Source of the DNA: Acidobacteriota bacterium
GTDB lineage: Bacteria > Acidobacteriota > Terriglobia > Acidiferrales > UBA7541
DNA length: 64,000 nt
Direction: 5' to 3'
NCBI GenBank assembly: GCA_003223325.1
Contig: QHYS01000057.1
Coordinates: 79,538 to 143,537, forward strand
Shown: piece by piece, positions 36,339-44,510 of the stretch
Position numbering within the stretch: position 1 is the stretch's first letter
How the letters are laid out: each line of letters begins with the position of its first letter
Notes under the pieces: model-generated
The model's database searches: none
The model's input: only the letters and a program-made list of their open reading frames with translations
Told to the model about the DNA's origin: nothing
Translations under genes and position numbers: made by a program

Positions 36339-36951
36339 GCCTCGCATCCAGATCATCTGCGGGAACCGGCGTTTGGGCGAGTATGTCAGCGAGTTTCGCA
36401 GGGCCGCCAAGTCCTTTCACCTGCAGCCAATTGCCCGGCCGGCCGGAGCTCGGCAGTCAAACGCTGGGGTTTCCGTTTTTCTCTTAGATCAATCCGGGCT
36501 TGACGGCCAACGGGAACGGGGCTTGAAAAATGCAGCGGTCCGCCTAGCCAAAACAGCGCCAGTGGTCGTGGTCGCCGCGCCGGAGCGGCAGTCGGAATTG
36601 ACGGCGCTGCTTACTTCAGGGGTGGCGGACTTCGTCGTACGAACGGGCAAATTCGTACCAGTGGCCGTCGGTTTGGTAGAACGGCGCATCCGGCTCGCGA
36701 GAATGGGTACGCGGGACTCGTCGGGTGGGGTGAACGGTGGCTGCAGCGCCGATTTCGGCGAAATCCTTCGGCACGAGGTAAATAATCCTCTGACTGGAAT
36801 TCTGGGAAATGCCGAGATGCTACTCGCGAAGCGAGATTATCTGCCGGCATCGGCAATTGAACGCTTGGAGACCATTGCACATCTCGCGGTGCGGCTGCGG
36901 GAGACGGTGCGACGGCTGAGCAGCGCTTTGGAATTGCGACTGGCAGGTTGA
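36328..36951 (+). CDS. Protein with a histidine-kinase phospho-acceptor helix but no ATPase domain
   Basis: A 207-residue protein. Residues 1-125 have the strand/helix pattern of a receiver-like fold (IQIICGNRRLGEYVSEF, VSVFLLDQSGLD, PVVVVAAPERQ) but without an obvious acidic pocket. Residues 140-205 form a DHp/HisKA-type helical hairpin with His149 in FGEILRHEVNNPLTGILGNA. The protein stops there, so there is no catalytic ATP-binding domain. It overlaps the kinase gene by 11 bases, implying coupled translation. A Spo0B-like phosphotransfer role between the kinase's receiver and the NtrC-type regulator is one hypothesis; a decoy substrate or a truncated kinase are others. Confidence 0.8.
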   Translation: MKLEPRIQIICGNRRLGEYVSEFRRAAKSFHLQPIARPAGARQSNAGVSVFLLDQSGLDGQRERGLKNAAVRLAKTAPVVVVAAPERQSELTALLTSGVADFVVRTGKFVPVAVGLVERRIRLARMGTRDSSGGVNGGCSADFGEILRHEVNNPLTGILGNAEMLLAKRDYLPASAIERLETIAHLAVRLRETVRRLSSALELRLAG

Positions 36952-36994
36952 TCATAAATTCGAAAGGCCACTCGCGATTCAAGACCGGGAGGGA

Positions 36995-37279
36995 TTACAA
37001 AACTGATTCTTCAGCAGCTTCTTCTCGATTATCGCTCAGGGCGGATCTTGGATCTGCTTGTTTTGCAATTCCCGAACGCCAATTCGAAAGGTTATGCGCA
37101 TAGATCACGATACACAGCAGATTGCCGGGAAGAAAGCCGTACTGCGCTGTCTGGACGCCAATGACGCAAATGACGAGACTATTTATCGCCGCGATGATCC
37201 AGCCGTACCATAATCGCTTTCCAATAAGAATTGTAGAGAGGATTGTCAGTAGGCATGAAATATAGTCAAGATTAAGCAT
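36995..37279 (-). CDS. Small integral membrane protein
   Basis: A 94-residue protein with three predicted helices (YISCLLTILSTILIG, WYGWIIAAINSLVICVIGV, YGFLPGNLLCIVIYAHNLS) and a charged C-terminal tail. The layout and sequence resemble half of a PnuC-like nicotinamide-riboside transporter or a small inner-membrane protein paralogue, but the similarity is weak and no function is claimed. It is convergent with the DHp-only gene. Confidence 0.6.
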   Translation of the reverse strand: MLNLDYISCLLTILSTILIGKRLWYGWIIAAINSLVICVIGVQTAQYGFLPGNLLCIVIYAHNLSNWRSGIAKQADPRSALSDNREEAAEESVL

Positions 37280-37623
37280 GTCGTTGCTCTTAACGGGCCC
37301 TTTCTGTATTCATTCCTGGATACATTCTAAGAAAGTGCCAGGGACAGGCGATACTGTACCTCCGGCCAAGTGAGGTACAGTTGCCACGAATTTAGAACTC
37401 CAAAGGGCGACACAATCGACTGGCTCTGTCAGCGTTCCTTCTCAAGGTCGTTTGTCGTGCGGCGAAAGCTCCCGCCCGCGCCCCAGTGACTGTCAATCCG
37501 TCCGTAGCCATTCGTTACTACCAAAAGCTAGGCTTCGGAGCCCCTTTTCTCGCGTTCCTCCTAAACCTCTTTCCGAAAGTAGTTTTCTTCACATTCTTTT
37601 CTTTCAAGCCAGCGACGCCGCAG

Positions 37624-37880
37624 ATGGAATCTCTCTTTCAGCAGAACTTCCAATCCGTCACCGAACGATATACCGCGGCCGTACGGCAACTGAAGTCCGG
37701 GACGACCGTCGTTTCCAGCAAAGACCTCAACACAGGCAAAGCAACTGCGCAGGACGAATATCCTCCGGTTTTATTCGAGTTCGACTCAGGGTCAAGGGTA
37801 TGCAAAGCAAAGAAGGAAGGTGGTGGAAGAAGACCCAGGAAGAGTTGGCCCAATTGGAGGGCACCACGGACCGGGAATAG
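37624..37880 (+). pseudogene. Possible small gene with a frameshift
   Basis: From ATG 37624 the frame gives MESLFQQNFQSVTERYTAAV, then RQLKSGTTVVSSKDLNTGKA. This is ordered and protein-like, but the frame then becomes basic and low in complexity. In another frame, RVKGMQSKEGRWWKKTQEEL followed by AQLEGTTDRE ends at 37880 and looks like the natural C-terminus. A single-base change near 37795-37800 would join them into about 85 residues. No family is recognised. The surrounding 340 bases before it and 200 after it hold nothing else convincing. Confidence 0.35.
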
Positions 37881-38078
37881 CAAAAGAAGAGGATCTCCGC
37901 CGGTGGGTTACCGATCAGGAATGGAAGCTCCATGGCAGGCCGCTCACCTGTACTTATGGCCGGTAAGAAAATCTCTCCTTTCGATCAGGTTATATGATTC
38001 GTCGCTCACGACTGCCGAAAACGTTGCTGGCCGCCCGGCCGCTGTTTAGGCTTGGTTGTAGAAGTCGCGGCCCGGCTA

Positions 38079-38801
38079 ATGAACAACTCAAAACTCATCG
38101 TTCTGCTTCTTCTAGCCTTCCCAATCGGTCTCGTTTCACGTCCTGCGCACGCCCAGGATCCATCCGGAACGATTCTAATCACGGGATGCAAATCGGGCAG
38201 TGCCGTACGCGGCTATAAACATCCGGGCGGGGCGATAAGGGCATACGCGCACTTCACTTGCGGCAGTTCGGTTTACGTTTGGAACGCAACCGCGAAGACG
38301 GCGCTCGTTCAGCAAGGGTCTACGGTTGCCTACGTTGCGAGCAAATACATTTTAGGCGCGGGCACGAACGGCCAGGAGAGCCCTGTGGCGGTGCGAACCT
38401 TCTTGCAAGGCATAGCTGAAGGCCTGCAATTGCGGGATGCTTCTGCCAGCTCAGCTCGCAGGCAACTGGTGCGGAGTTGTCTGGCCAGCCGAGGCTGCCG
38501 GGTGGAGGCTTGGTCGCATTTAGCTTGGACGCGAATCAAGCAGCCGAACCAACTCATCGAATCTCCAGATTCAACTCTCCGACTCTTCGCTGGTGGCATT
38601 TACTATAGCGCTTTCGTCGTAAATCCCCCCGTTCGGTTCAGAGATCGTCCGGTCCCGAGCGTCAACTCGCCCGTGTTTGTGGTCGACGGCGGAGGATTGA
38701 GCCTCGCGATCGTAAACAATGCCTGCTACACGCTAGGCACGGACGGCAAGTGGGCCGCGGCGGGCGCGAGCGCAGTCCAGTCTGCAGCTGCAATGCAGTA
38801 G
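38079..38801 (+). CDS. Secreted protein of unknown function
   Basis: A 240-residue exported protein. The signal peptide from ATG 38079 (MNNSKLIVLLLLAFPIGLVS) ends at RPAHAQ; upstream in-frame codons precede the signal sequence and are unlikely to be used. The mature part contains several Cys (TGCKSGS, AHFTCGSSVYVWN, SCLASRGC, NNACYTLG) and hydrophobic strands, suggesting a disulphide-stabilised periplasmic protein. No domain is recognised. The neighbours are a doubtful small gene and a convergent glycosyltransferase gene, giving no functional hint. Confidence 0.65.
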   Translation: MNNSKLIVLLLLAFPIGLVSRPAHAQDPSGTILITGCKSGSAVRGYKHPGGAIRAYAHFTCGSSVYVWNATAKTALVQQGSTVAYVASKYILGAGTNGQESPVAVRTFLQGIAEGLQLRDASASSARRQLVRSCLASRGCRVEAWSHLAWTRIKQPNQLIESPDSTLRLFAGGIYYSAFVVNPPVRFRDRPVPSVNSPVFVVDGGGLSLAIVNNACYTLGTDGKWAAAGASAVQSAAAMQ

Positions 38802-38917
38802 GTGATCGCCTTTAGACTGGCGCTGATACCTGCATCGTTCCGCAAAATCCCCTAACGAATGGTCGAGTGCGCTGTTTTCGCTCTTTCGGACCTGGCACAA
38901 GACCAGAAAGGGCCCCC

Positions 38918-40609
38918 CTAATTGAGGCACTTCGCCTGCGGGGCGGGTGACAGATCCGACCCAACCATCAAGGGAACGATGGTGATATTTTGCCCGAAAG
39001 TCCTAGGAGTGACACAGTGAAACTGCGCGAGCTGCTGCGGCAGCTGCGCAATGAGATTGCCTCCCCATCCTGCTTGGAAAATCCAAACCCGATCCCCAGG
39101 TTTCAACCCATGGGTACCGACCACCTTCTCGAATGGAGCCGCAAGACCTTCCGGCCTTAAGTACCAGAAAGCGAGTGGAACGATCAAATGCCCCTGGCAA
39201 CTGAATTGATCGAAGATCGCACGAGACCAACTCATAAAAGAAGGCTCCTCGACTCCGCAGTAATAATAGGCAAGGGACAGACCGCTTTCCTGGTCTGTCA
39301 AGATGAGATCGCCTTTGGGGATCGACTCATGCACATAACTCACTGCATCGGTCATCAGCTCTCGTTTTTGATTTGCTTTGCTGATACCTGGTTCTGAGGT
39401 TATCCCATACAAATTCGATACTGCCATAAGCAGAGTGGCAACTAAGAGTCCGGCCCACAGCCTTTGGCGGCAAATGGCTGCAAACACGAAGCTCGCTGCC
39501 GCGATTGCAAAGGGGGCAAGGACTATAGTGTGGCGGCTAGCCACAAAAGGATAAGTCCCAGCGATGGCCGCTGCCCAGACCGCAGCAAACGGAACCAGAA
39601 GCTGAATACCGATATGCCTAGAGACCTGTTTCCGAGAGGTGAACACAAAGTCCCGGAAGAATAAAAACGCGACGCCGGCGATAAAGCAAGTAAGCACAGC
39701 TGCAGCGACATAACGCTGCGGAAACATATATTGAAAAATGTTCCAGGTATTCTGGCCGGTAAAGTGAAAAATGCCTTCCTGATTGAACTTAAAAAATGTA
39801 ATGCCGAAGGAGGTCGCCCAAACCCCAAGATTGTTCCTGATCTTAGATATATGCGTTACGTACAGGAAGAGATAAATTGCCAATGCTCCCGTTTGCCCCA
39901 TGGCCCAAGCACTCACGATTTTCCGCGGGCACTCGGAGTCCGCGATTGTCGCTAACGCGTAAACACCCATGGTGAGGACAAAGAAAGCAGCGGAGTAATG
40001 GGAGAGAATTGCCAAATAAAGAAAAAGGGAGAAACGCCACATGGTAGAGACGGATTTTTCCGCGAACGCTCGCTCGAGGAAGTAGAGAGCTGCAGCCATG
40101 CAAAACAGCAATAGCGCGTATTCTCGGACTTCAGCGGACAGAGCGATCAAAGTAGGCGAAAACGCCGCAACAAACAGGGCGATCAAGCTGGCTGGGCCGC
40201 CGAAAAGCGGCTGAATCCATTTGAAGATGAACCAGCAAAAGGCCGTTCCGGCCAAGACCGAGGGGAGGCGAAGCGCCAAGTCGGAGTGGCCCGCAAAATG
40301 ACAAAGATACAGCAATAAATAGAGCAGCGGCGGATGGGCATTCGTTAGACTGGCCTTGTAAGCAAGAAGGAGGGAAGGTTCATTGATCATAAAATAATGA
40401 AGCACTTCGTCGGGATTGAAGTAGCTTCGATTGGCCGCGACTATCCTGGCTACAAAACCGGCGGTCGTCACCGCGAGCGCAATTGCCTGGAGGTGATCGT
40501 GAAGCCATCTCTCAGCGAGGCCGGCATGAAAGGCGTCGGCCTGAGGCAGTCCGGATCCGACCTCCCGCAGTGAATTCTTTTCCACATCGATTGTGGTGTT
40601 GAGGTTCAT
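38918..40609 (-). CDS. GT-C-fold membrane glycosyltransferase (ArnT/PMT-like)
   Basis: A 563-residue multi-helix membrane protein. The first periplasmic loop has the acidic motif of lipid-phosphate-sugar-dependent GT-C enzymes (RSYFNPDEVLHYFM). It is followed by NAHPPLLYLLLYLCHFAGHS and RLPSVLAGTAFCWF, typical of the Glycos_transf_39/ArnT group. About ten helices follow, then a soluble C-terminal domain. Such enzymes transfer a sugar from a polyprenyl-phosphate carrier. The start at 40609 overlaps the methyltransferase stop as ATGA; an upstream in-frame extension is rejected for this reason. It is last in a three-gene operon with a family-2 glycosyltransferase that could make the polyprenyl-phosphate sugar donor. 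Confidence 0.85.
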   Translation of the reverse strand: MNLNTTIDVEKNSLREVGSGLPQADAFHAGLAERWLHDHLQAIALAVTTAGFVARIVAANRSYFNPDEVLHYFMINEPSLLLAYKASLTNAHPPLLYLLLYLCHFAGHSDLALRLPSVLAGTAFCWFIFKWIQPLFGGPASLIALFVAAFSPTLIALSAEVREYALLLFCMAAALYFLERAFAEKSVSTMWRFSLFLYLAILSHYSAAFFVLTMGVYALATIADSECPRKIVSAWAMGQTGALAIYLFLYVTHISKIRNNLGVWATSFGITFFKFNQEGIFHFTGQNTWNIFQYMFPQRYVAAAVLTCFIAGVAFLFFRDFVFTSRKQVSRHIGIQLLVPFAAVWAAAIAGTYPFVASRHTIVLAPFAIAAASFVFAAICRQRLWAGLLVATLLMAVSNLYGITSEPGISKANQKRELMTDAVSYVHESIPKGDLILTDQESGLSLAYYYCGVEEPSFMSWSRAIFDQFSCQGHLIVPLAFWYLRPEGLAAPFEKVVGTHGLKPGDRVWIFQAGWGGNLIAQLPQQLAQFHCVTPRTFGQNITIVPLMVGSDLSPAPQAKCLN

Positions 40610-41352
40610 CCCTGAATCATCTCCGCAGGCACTTGACGGCCCGCACGGAATGGGATCTGGCCGCACGGTGTGGCTGTGACGACGAACTGATAGGCGAACA
40701 TGGTTTTCCACGAACGTGTCAGTGCGTAATGAAGGGCGTGGAGCGGCGCGAAGGCTTGTTGTGCCATCAACGGTAATGCCAGTTGGATTGGCAATGGAGT
40801 AGCAGTCACGTCGAGAACTCGGCAGGAAGCTTCGTTCATCATCCTTCTCACAGTTCGTAGCGTGAAGAAATGGAGATGGGTCTTATCGAGGATGCCACGG
40901 TCTGTGGAGTCAAAATTCCCCAAGAGCAGGTTGAGACGAATGATCCAGTTCGCGATATTCGGGACAGAGACTACGACTTTGCCTGAATCTGTTAGTGCAG
41001 GGAGGGATCTGCGCAAGACTGCCGCGGGATCGCGCAGATGTTCCAAAACATCTGCGAACAGAATGTAGTCGAACTCGCGGCAATACGGAAAGCTGAAGGT
41101 TTCGATATCGTCGACATGCAGAAGGTCGTAATAGGCGCCAGCCTCTTCTGCTGCGGCAGCATCGCTCTCGATTCCAATGACATGATGACCTCTTTCGCCC
41201 AAGATCTTTCCCAGGTAGCCCGACGCACAGCCGACGTCGAGAATGCGGACTGGGTTCCGCTCCTGCTCAAGTTTTCTCAAGATCCAGTAATGGCTGCTGT
41301 ACTTGAAATTCTTAAACGCGTAGCCACCCTGTGGTTCTACCGAAGGAGTCAA
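40606..41352 (-). CDS. Class I SAM-dependent methyltransferase
   Basis: A 248-residue methyltransferase. SAM-binding motif I is ILDVGCASGYLGKILGERG, the acidic end of strand 2 is VIGIESDAAAAEEAG, and the motif IV/post-IV region is FDYILFADVLEHLRDPAAVL. This is the Methyltransf_23/UbiG-like pattern often found in O-antigen and glycan clusters. It overlaps both neighbours by four bases (ATGA), so the three genes are translationally coupled. A likely job is modifying a sugar or lipid-linked glycan, but the acceptor is unknown. Confidence 0.88.
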   Translation of the reverse strand: MTPSVEPQGGYAFKNFKYSSHYWILRKLEQERNPVRILDVGCASGYLGKILGERGHHVIGIESDAAAAEEAGAYYDLLHVDDIETFSFPYCREFDYILFADVLEHLRDPAAVLRRSLPALTDSGKVVVSVPNIANWIIRLNLLLGNFDSTDRGILDKTHLHFFTLRTVRRMMNEASCRVLDVTATPLPIQLALPLMAQQAFAPLHALHYALTRSWKTMFAYQFVVTATPCGQIPFRAGRQVPAEMIQG

Positions 41353-42134
41353 GACACTCTCCTATAGCGGGAATGGAGCGATTGGAATTGTCTGAATTCA
41401 ACGAGCGAGATCTTGTGCAGAAGGAAACGGCCCAGGAGAATGAGGATGCTCAAGCCGTAAATCACACTGTCGAAGAAACTGGCGCTGGAGGCCGCGGGGA
41501 AATACTTGGTCGGAACCGGTACCTCTTGGATCCGAAATCCGAGATGAGTCGCCTGGACGAGCATTTCCTGATCGAAGACAAAGCTATCAGAATTGAACGA
41601 AAAGGGAATCTGTTCGAGAGCCCGCCGACAATAAGCCCGGTAGCCGGTATGATATTCAGCCAAGCTGAGGCCCAGCGTCCAGTTTTCCAGCTTGGTCAGA
41701 AACCGGTTACCAACGTACTTCCACCAGGGCATGCCTTGCTGGAGTGCGTTCCCCGCCAAGAATCGGGAACCTAGTACAACATCGGCTCGCCCCGTCTTGA
41801 TGGGAGCGACGATTTCCGGCAAGAGTGTAGGATCGTACTGGTAATCGGGGTGAAGCATGACCACGATGTCCGCCCCCTCTTTCAGAGCTTCCGCGTAGCA
41901 TGTTTTCTGATTGGCGCCGTAACCATAATTACGTGTGTGAACGAACACAGTGAGATGCAATTGACAAGCAATCTCCAGAGTTTTGTCGGTACTGCCGTCG
42001 TCAACGAGAATGATCTGGTCTACAACTTTGTGGGGAATAGCCTCATAGGTAATTTTGAGCGTTTTCGCCGCATTGTACGCAGGCATGACTACGATGATTT
42101 TCGCCCGGTTCCATTGCTCGCCGTAAGCTGCCAT
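41349..42134 (-). CDS. Family 2 glycosyltransferase (dolichyl/polyprenyl-phosphate sugar synthase-like)
   Basis: A 261-residue GT-A enzyme with IIVVMPAYNAAKTL, the nucleotide/metal region ILVDDGSTDKTLEIA, the HPDYQYDPTLLPEIV motif and the acceptor-side motif WTLGLSLAEYHTGYRAYCRR. These fit the DPM1/polyprenyl-phosphate glucose or mannose synthase branch. A single hydrophobic stretch near the C-terminus (FFDSVIYGLSILILLGRFLL) may anchor it. It is first in the operon, and its product would feed the GT-C enzyme two genes downstream. The gene start is ATG 42134; no promoter is obvious in the 480 bases upstream. Confidence 0.9.
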   Translation of the reverse strand: MAAYGEQWNRAKIIVVMPAYNAAKTLKITYEAIPHKVVDQIILVDDGSTDKTLEIACQLHLTVFVHTRNYGYGANQKTCYAEALKEGADIVVMLHPDYQYDPTLLPEIVAPIKTGRADVVLGSRFLAGNALQQGMPWWKYVGNRFLTKLENWTLGLSLAEYHTGYRAYCRRALEQIPFSFNSDSFVFDQEMLVQATHLGFRIQEVPVPTKYFPAASSASFFDSVIYGLSILILLGRFLLHKISLVEFRQFQSLHSRYRRVS

Positions 42135-42616
42135 AGTTTCTCACCTGTGCCATTAAACTCATGATTATTTCTGGTGTCGATTACGCGCGGGCTTTGCGGT
42201 GTCTTAGAGGCTATTAACCGCTAGCAAGCATGCAAATGCGTAAGCGCAAGGTATAGGGACATGTTTCCATGGGCGAGTGTCGTAGTGAGATTTCGCGAGA
42301 TGCAGCGAGACCCCAGATGTTTGGCGGGTTGAGTTTTGAAGGCTAACTCTCAGCTCCCTGTCGGCGGCGGCGAACATGAACCTGGACGGTGGCTCCGATC
42401 CTTGAAGAGTACGTGCGATCGGAAATTGCACTGGCTTTGACGATGGCGAGTGCGAACGTTACGTGCCCTTTGGCCGATTGGTCCTCGCCTGCCATTTAGG
42501 CTCGGGTCAGTAGGGTGCTCGATATCGAGAGCAAAAAATCGACTGAACGGCAGGGCAGTTTCGGACGGCAGAATCCTGTAGGATCAGTCCGAAGACGTCG
42601 TGTATTGGACAGCGGA
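42135..42616. other. Intergenic interval
   Basis: About 480 bases between the glycosyltransferase operon and the HD-GYP gene. I see no convincing gene, RNA structure or repeat. It must contain the operon's promoter, but no clear -35/-10 pair was picked out. Confidence 0.4.
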
Positions 42617-43576
42617 TCACACGAGAACTTCGGGGACTTCCAACCTTTGCTTGCGGAATGCCGCCTCAAAGGCGTTCACGATTCGCGGATCGAAGTCGGT
42701 CCCCGACGCCTTTACGATCGTGTCTCGTGCCTCGAACGGTGAAAGCCCTTTGCGATAGGGACGATCGCTAACCAGGGAGTCGTATACGTCAGCCACACTG
42801 ATGACCATAGCCTCGACGGGTATCTGTTCGGCTTTCGTGGGATGATATCCCGACCCGTCAAACTTGTCATGGTGCGCCAGAATAATCGGCAGAACGCGTC
42901 GCAGCGATCCCCCCACGGGGCTAAGCATCTCCACACCGCGCTCGACATGGGTTCTAATCTCCTTCATCTCGTCGTCGGTCAAGCGCGCGGCCTTATAGAG
43001 AACTTCACGGCTGATTTCCAGCTTGCCGACATCATGCAAGAGTGCGGCCGCACGAACATCTTCGATCTGGTCCTCCCTCAGGCCTAGTTCGAGGGCAATT
43101 TGGGTAGCGTATATAGACACGCGGTAGGAGTGATTTTGGGTGAACTTGTCGTTAGAAATCATCTGACTCAGGATTTGCAGGACGCCGAAATAAGTCTCAC
43201 GCAGCTCGCGCATGCGTTGTTGGCTATGCTCGTGGAGAGTACCTGTGGCGTAAGCGAAGATCACGAGAAATCCGGCCCAGATCGCCAGATCTGACCACCC
43301 GAGCAGATCTTCAGCGGGAATGGGGCCGTGATTGAAAAGCGAGGGGTGCATCACATTTACCCAGGTCACGAAAAGAATCGTGGCCACGGCAGCTTGTACC
43401 GCTCGAGTCCGGCCAAAGTAGTACACGGCGAAAAGCGTTGGCAGATTGTAAAAGGTTAAAACCAGCCGCTGGCCTTCGACAAAGAAATTTACCAGTGCCG
43501 CTGACGCGACAATGGAAAAAATCAAAACCAGCTCTTTATTTACTTGTGCCAAGTGGGAGATCCACTTGCCCTTCAT
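42617..43576 (-). CDS. Membrane HD-GYP-type phosphohydrolase with a variant GYH motif
   Basis: A 319-residue protein. Residues 10-110 hold several membrane helices (ELVLIFSIVASAALVNFFVE; LVLTFYNLPTLFAVYYFG; ATILFVTWVNVMHPSLF; LAIWAGFLVIFAYATGTL), resembling a DUF4118/MASE-like sensor. The HD domain follows (QNHSYRVSIYATQIALEL, AALLHDVGKLEISREVLYK, HHDKFDGSGYHPTKAEQIP, ISVADVYDSLVSDRPYRKG). Canonical enzymes read DGxGYP; here it is DGSGYHP, so cyclic di-GMP hydrolysis is plausible but not assured. The ATG at 43576 has AGGAGG four bases upstream. It could partner functionally with the PilZ protein at 25 kb. Confidence 0.88.
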   Translation of the reverse strand: MKGKWISHLAQVNKELVLIFSIVASAALVNFFVEGQRLVLTFYNLPTLFAVYYFGRTRAVQAAVATILFVTWVNVMHPSLFNHGPIPAEDLLGWSDLAIWAGFLVIFAYATGTLHEHSQQRMRELRETYFGVLQILSQMISNDKFTQNHSYRVSIYATQIALELGLREDQIEDVRAAALLHDVGKLEISREVLYKAARLTDDEMKEIRTHVERGVEMLSPVGGSLRRVLPIILAHHDKFDGSGYHPTKAEQIPVEAMVISVADVYDSLVSDRPYRKGLSPFEARDTIVKASGTDFDPRIVNAFEAAFRKQRLEVPEVLV

Positions 43577-43740
43577 ACGTCCTCCTAGGGAGAGCGAGAG
43601 AATGACGAAGTTGCAAGAGGTCCAGCTTGGCCCGAAAAGGAGGAAGCCGCTATAGTACTTGTGAGTTTTCGTGCCGGTTGGGTAAATAACTCCGCAGGTA
43701 TGCGCAAGCAGCCACTTTGGGCGGCTCGCCACGCTTACTG

Positions 43741-44487
43741 CTACTTCAAGTCCTTGTCCGCTCCGCGAATTTTGCGCACCAGCATAAGGATCGGATCGTA
43801 GAACTGATCCACGACCCGTTCTTTGAGGGGAATGATGGCGTTATCCGTGATGTGGATTTCTTCGGGGCAGACCTCAGTACAACATTTGGTGATATTGCAA
43901 AATCCCAAGCCGAGCTCATCTCTCAAAAGCTGCGCCCGAGACTTACCATCGACCGGATGCATCTCCAGTCCCGCTACGCGGACAAAAAAGCGCGGCCCGG
44001 CAAACTGCTCGAATTTATCGTGATCGCGCAAGACATGGCATACGTTCTGGCAAAGAAAGCATTCGATACATTTGCGGAACTCCTGCACTCGATCCACGTC
44101 CTCTTGGTAAACCTTCCAGTCCGTGCCTGGTCGGGGCGTAAATGGCGGAATCTTCTTGTTCACCTTGTAGTTCCAAGAAACGTCCGTAACCAGGTCCTTC
44201 AGTATCGGAAAAGATTTCATCGGAAAGACGGTGATGGGCTTGTCTGGCGGCAGTGCATCCATACGGGTCTTGCACATCAGCCGCGGGCGGCCGTTGACTT
44301 CGGCCGAACACGAGCCGCACTTCGCCGCTTTACAATTCCAGCGCACCGCCAAATCTGGCGCCAGATGTCCCTGGATGTAGTGGATGGCGTCGAGTACGAC
44401 CATTCCGGGAGCCACGGGGACACGGTACTGCTCCGTTTTGCCGCCCTGGCGGTCTCCCCGAAAAACTTCCAAAATCGCCTCGGCCAT
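43741..44487 (-). CDS. sdhB: Succinate dehydrogenase / fumarate reductase iron-sulfur subunit
   Basis: A 248-residue electron-transfer subunit. The [2Fe-2S] ligands are in CKAAKCGSCSAEVNGRPRLM and the following Cys, the [4Fe-4S] motif is CIECFLCQNVCH, and the [3Fe-4S] motif is CNITKCCTEVCPE. These link the flavin in SdhA to quinone in the membrane. It is the third gene of an sdhC-sdhA-sdhB operon on the minus strand. The orientation of the reaction (succinate oxidation or fumarate reduction) is not set by sequence; the association with a five-helix anchor subunit suggests the respiratory complex. Confidence 0.94.
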   Translation of the reverse strand: MAEAILEVFRGDRQGGKTEQYRVPVAPGMVVLDAIHYIQGHLAPDLAVRWNCKAAKCGSCSAEVNGRPRLMCKTRMDALPPDKPITVFPMKSFPILKDLVTDVSWNYKVNKKIPPFTPRPGTDWKVYQEDVDRVQEFRKCIECFLCQNVCHVLRDHDKFEQFAGPRFFVRVAGLEMHPVDGKSRAQLLRDELGLGFCNITKCCTEVCPEEIHITDNAIIPLKERVVDQFYDPILMLVRKIRGADKDLK

Positions 44488-44510
44488 CAGTTTCCTCCGC
44501 GACTAGTCTT

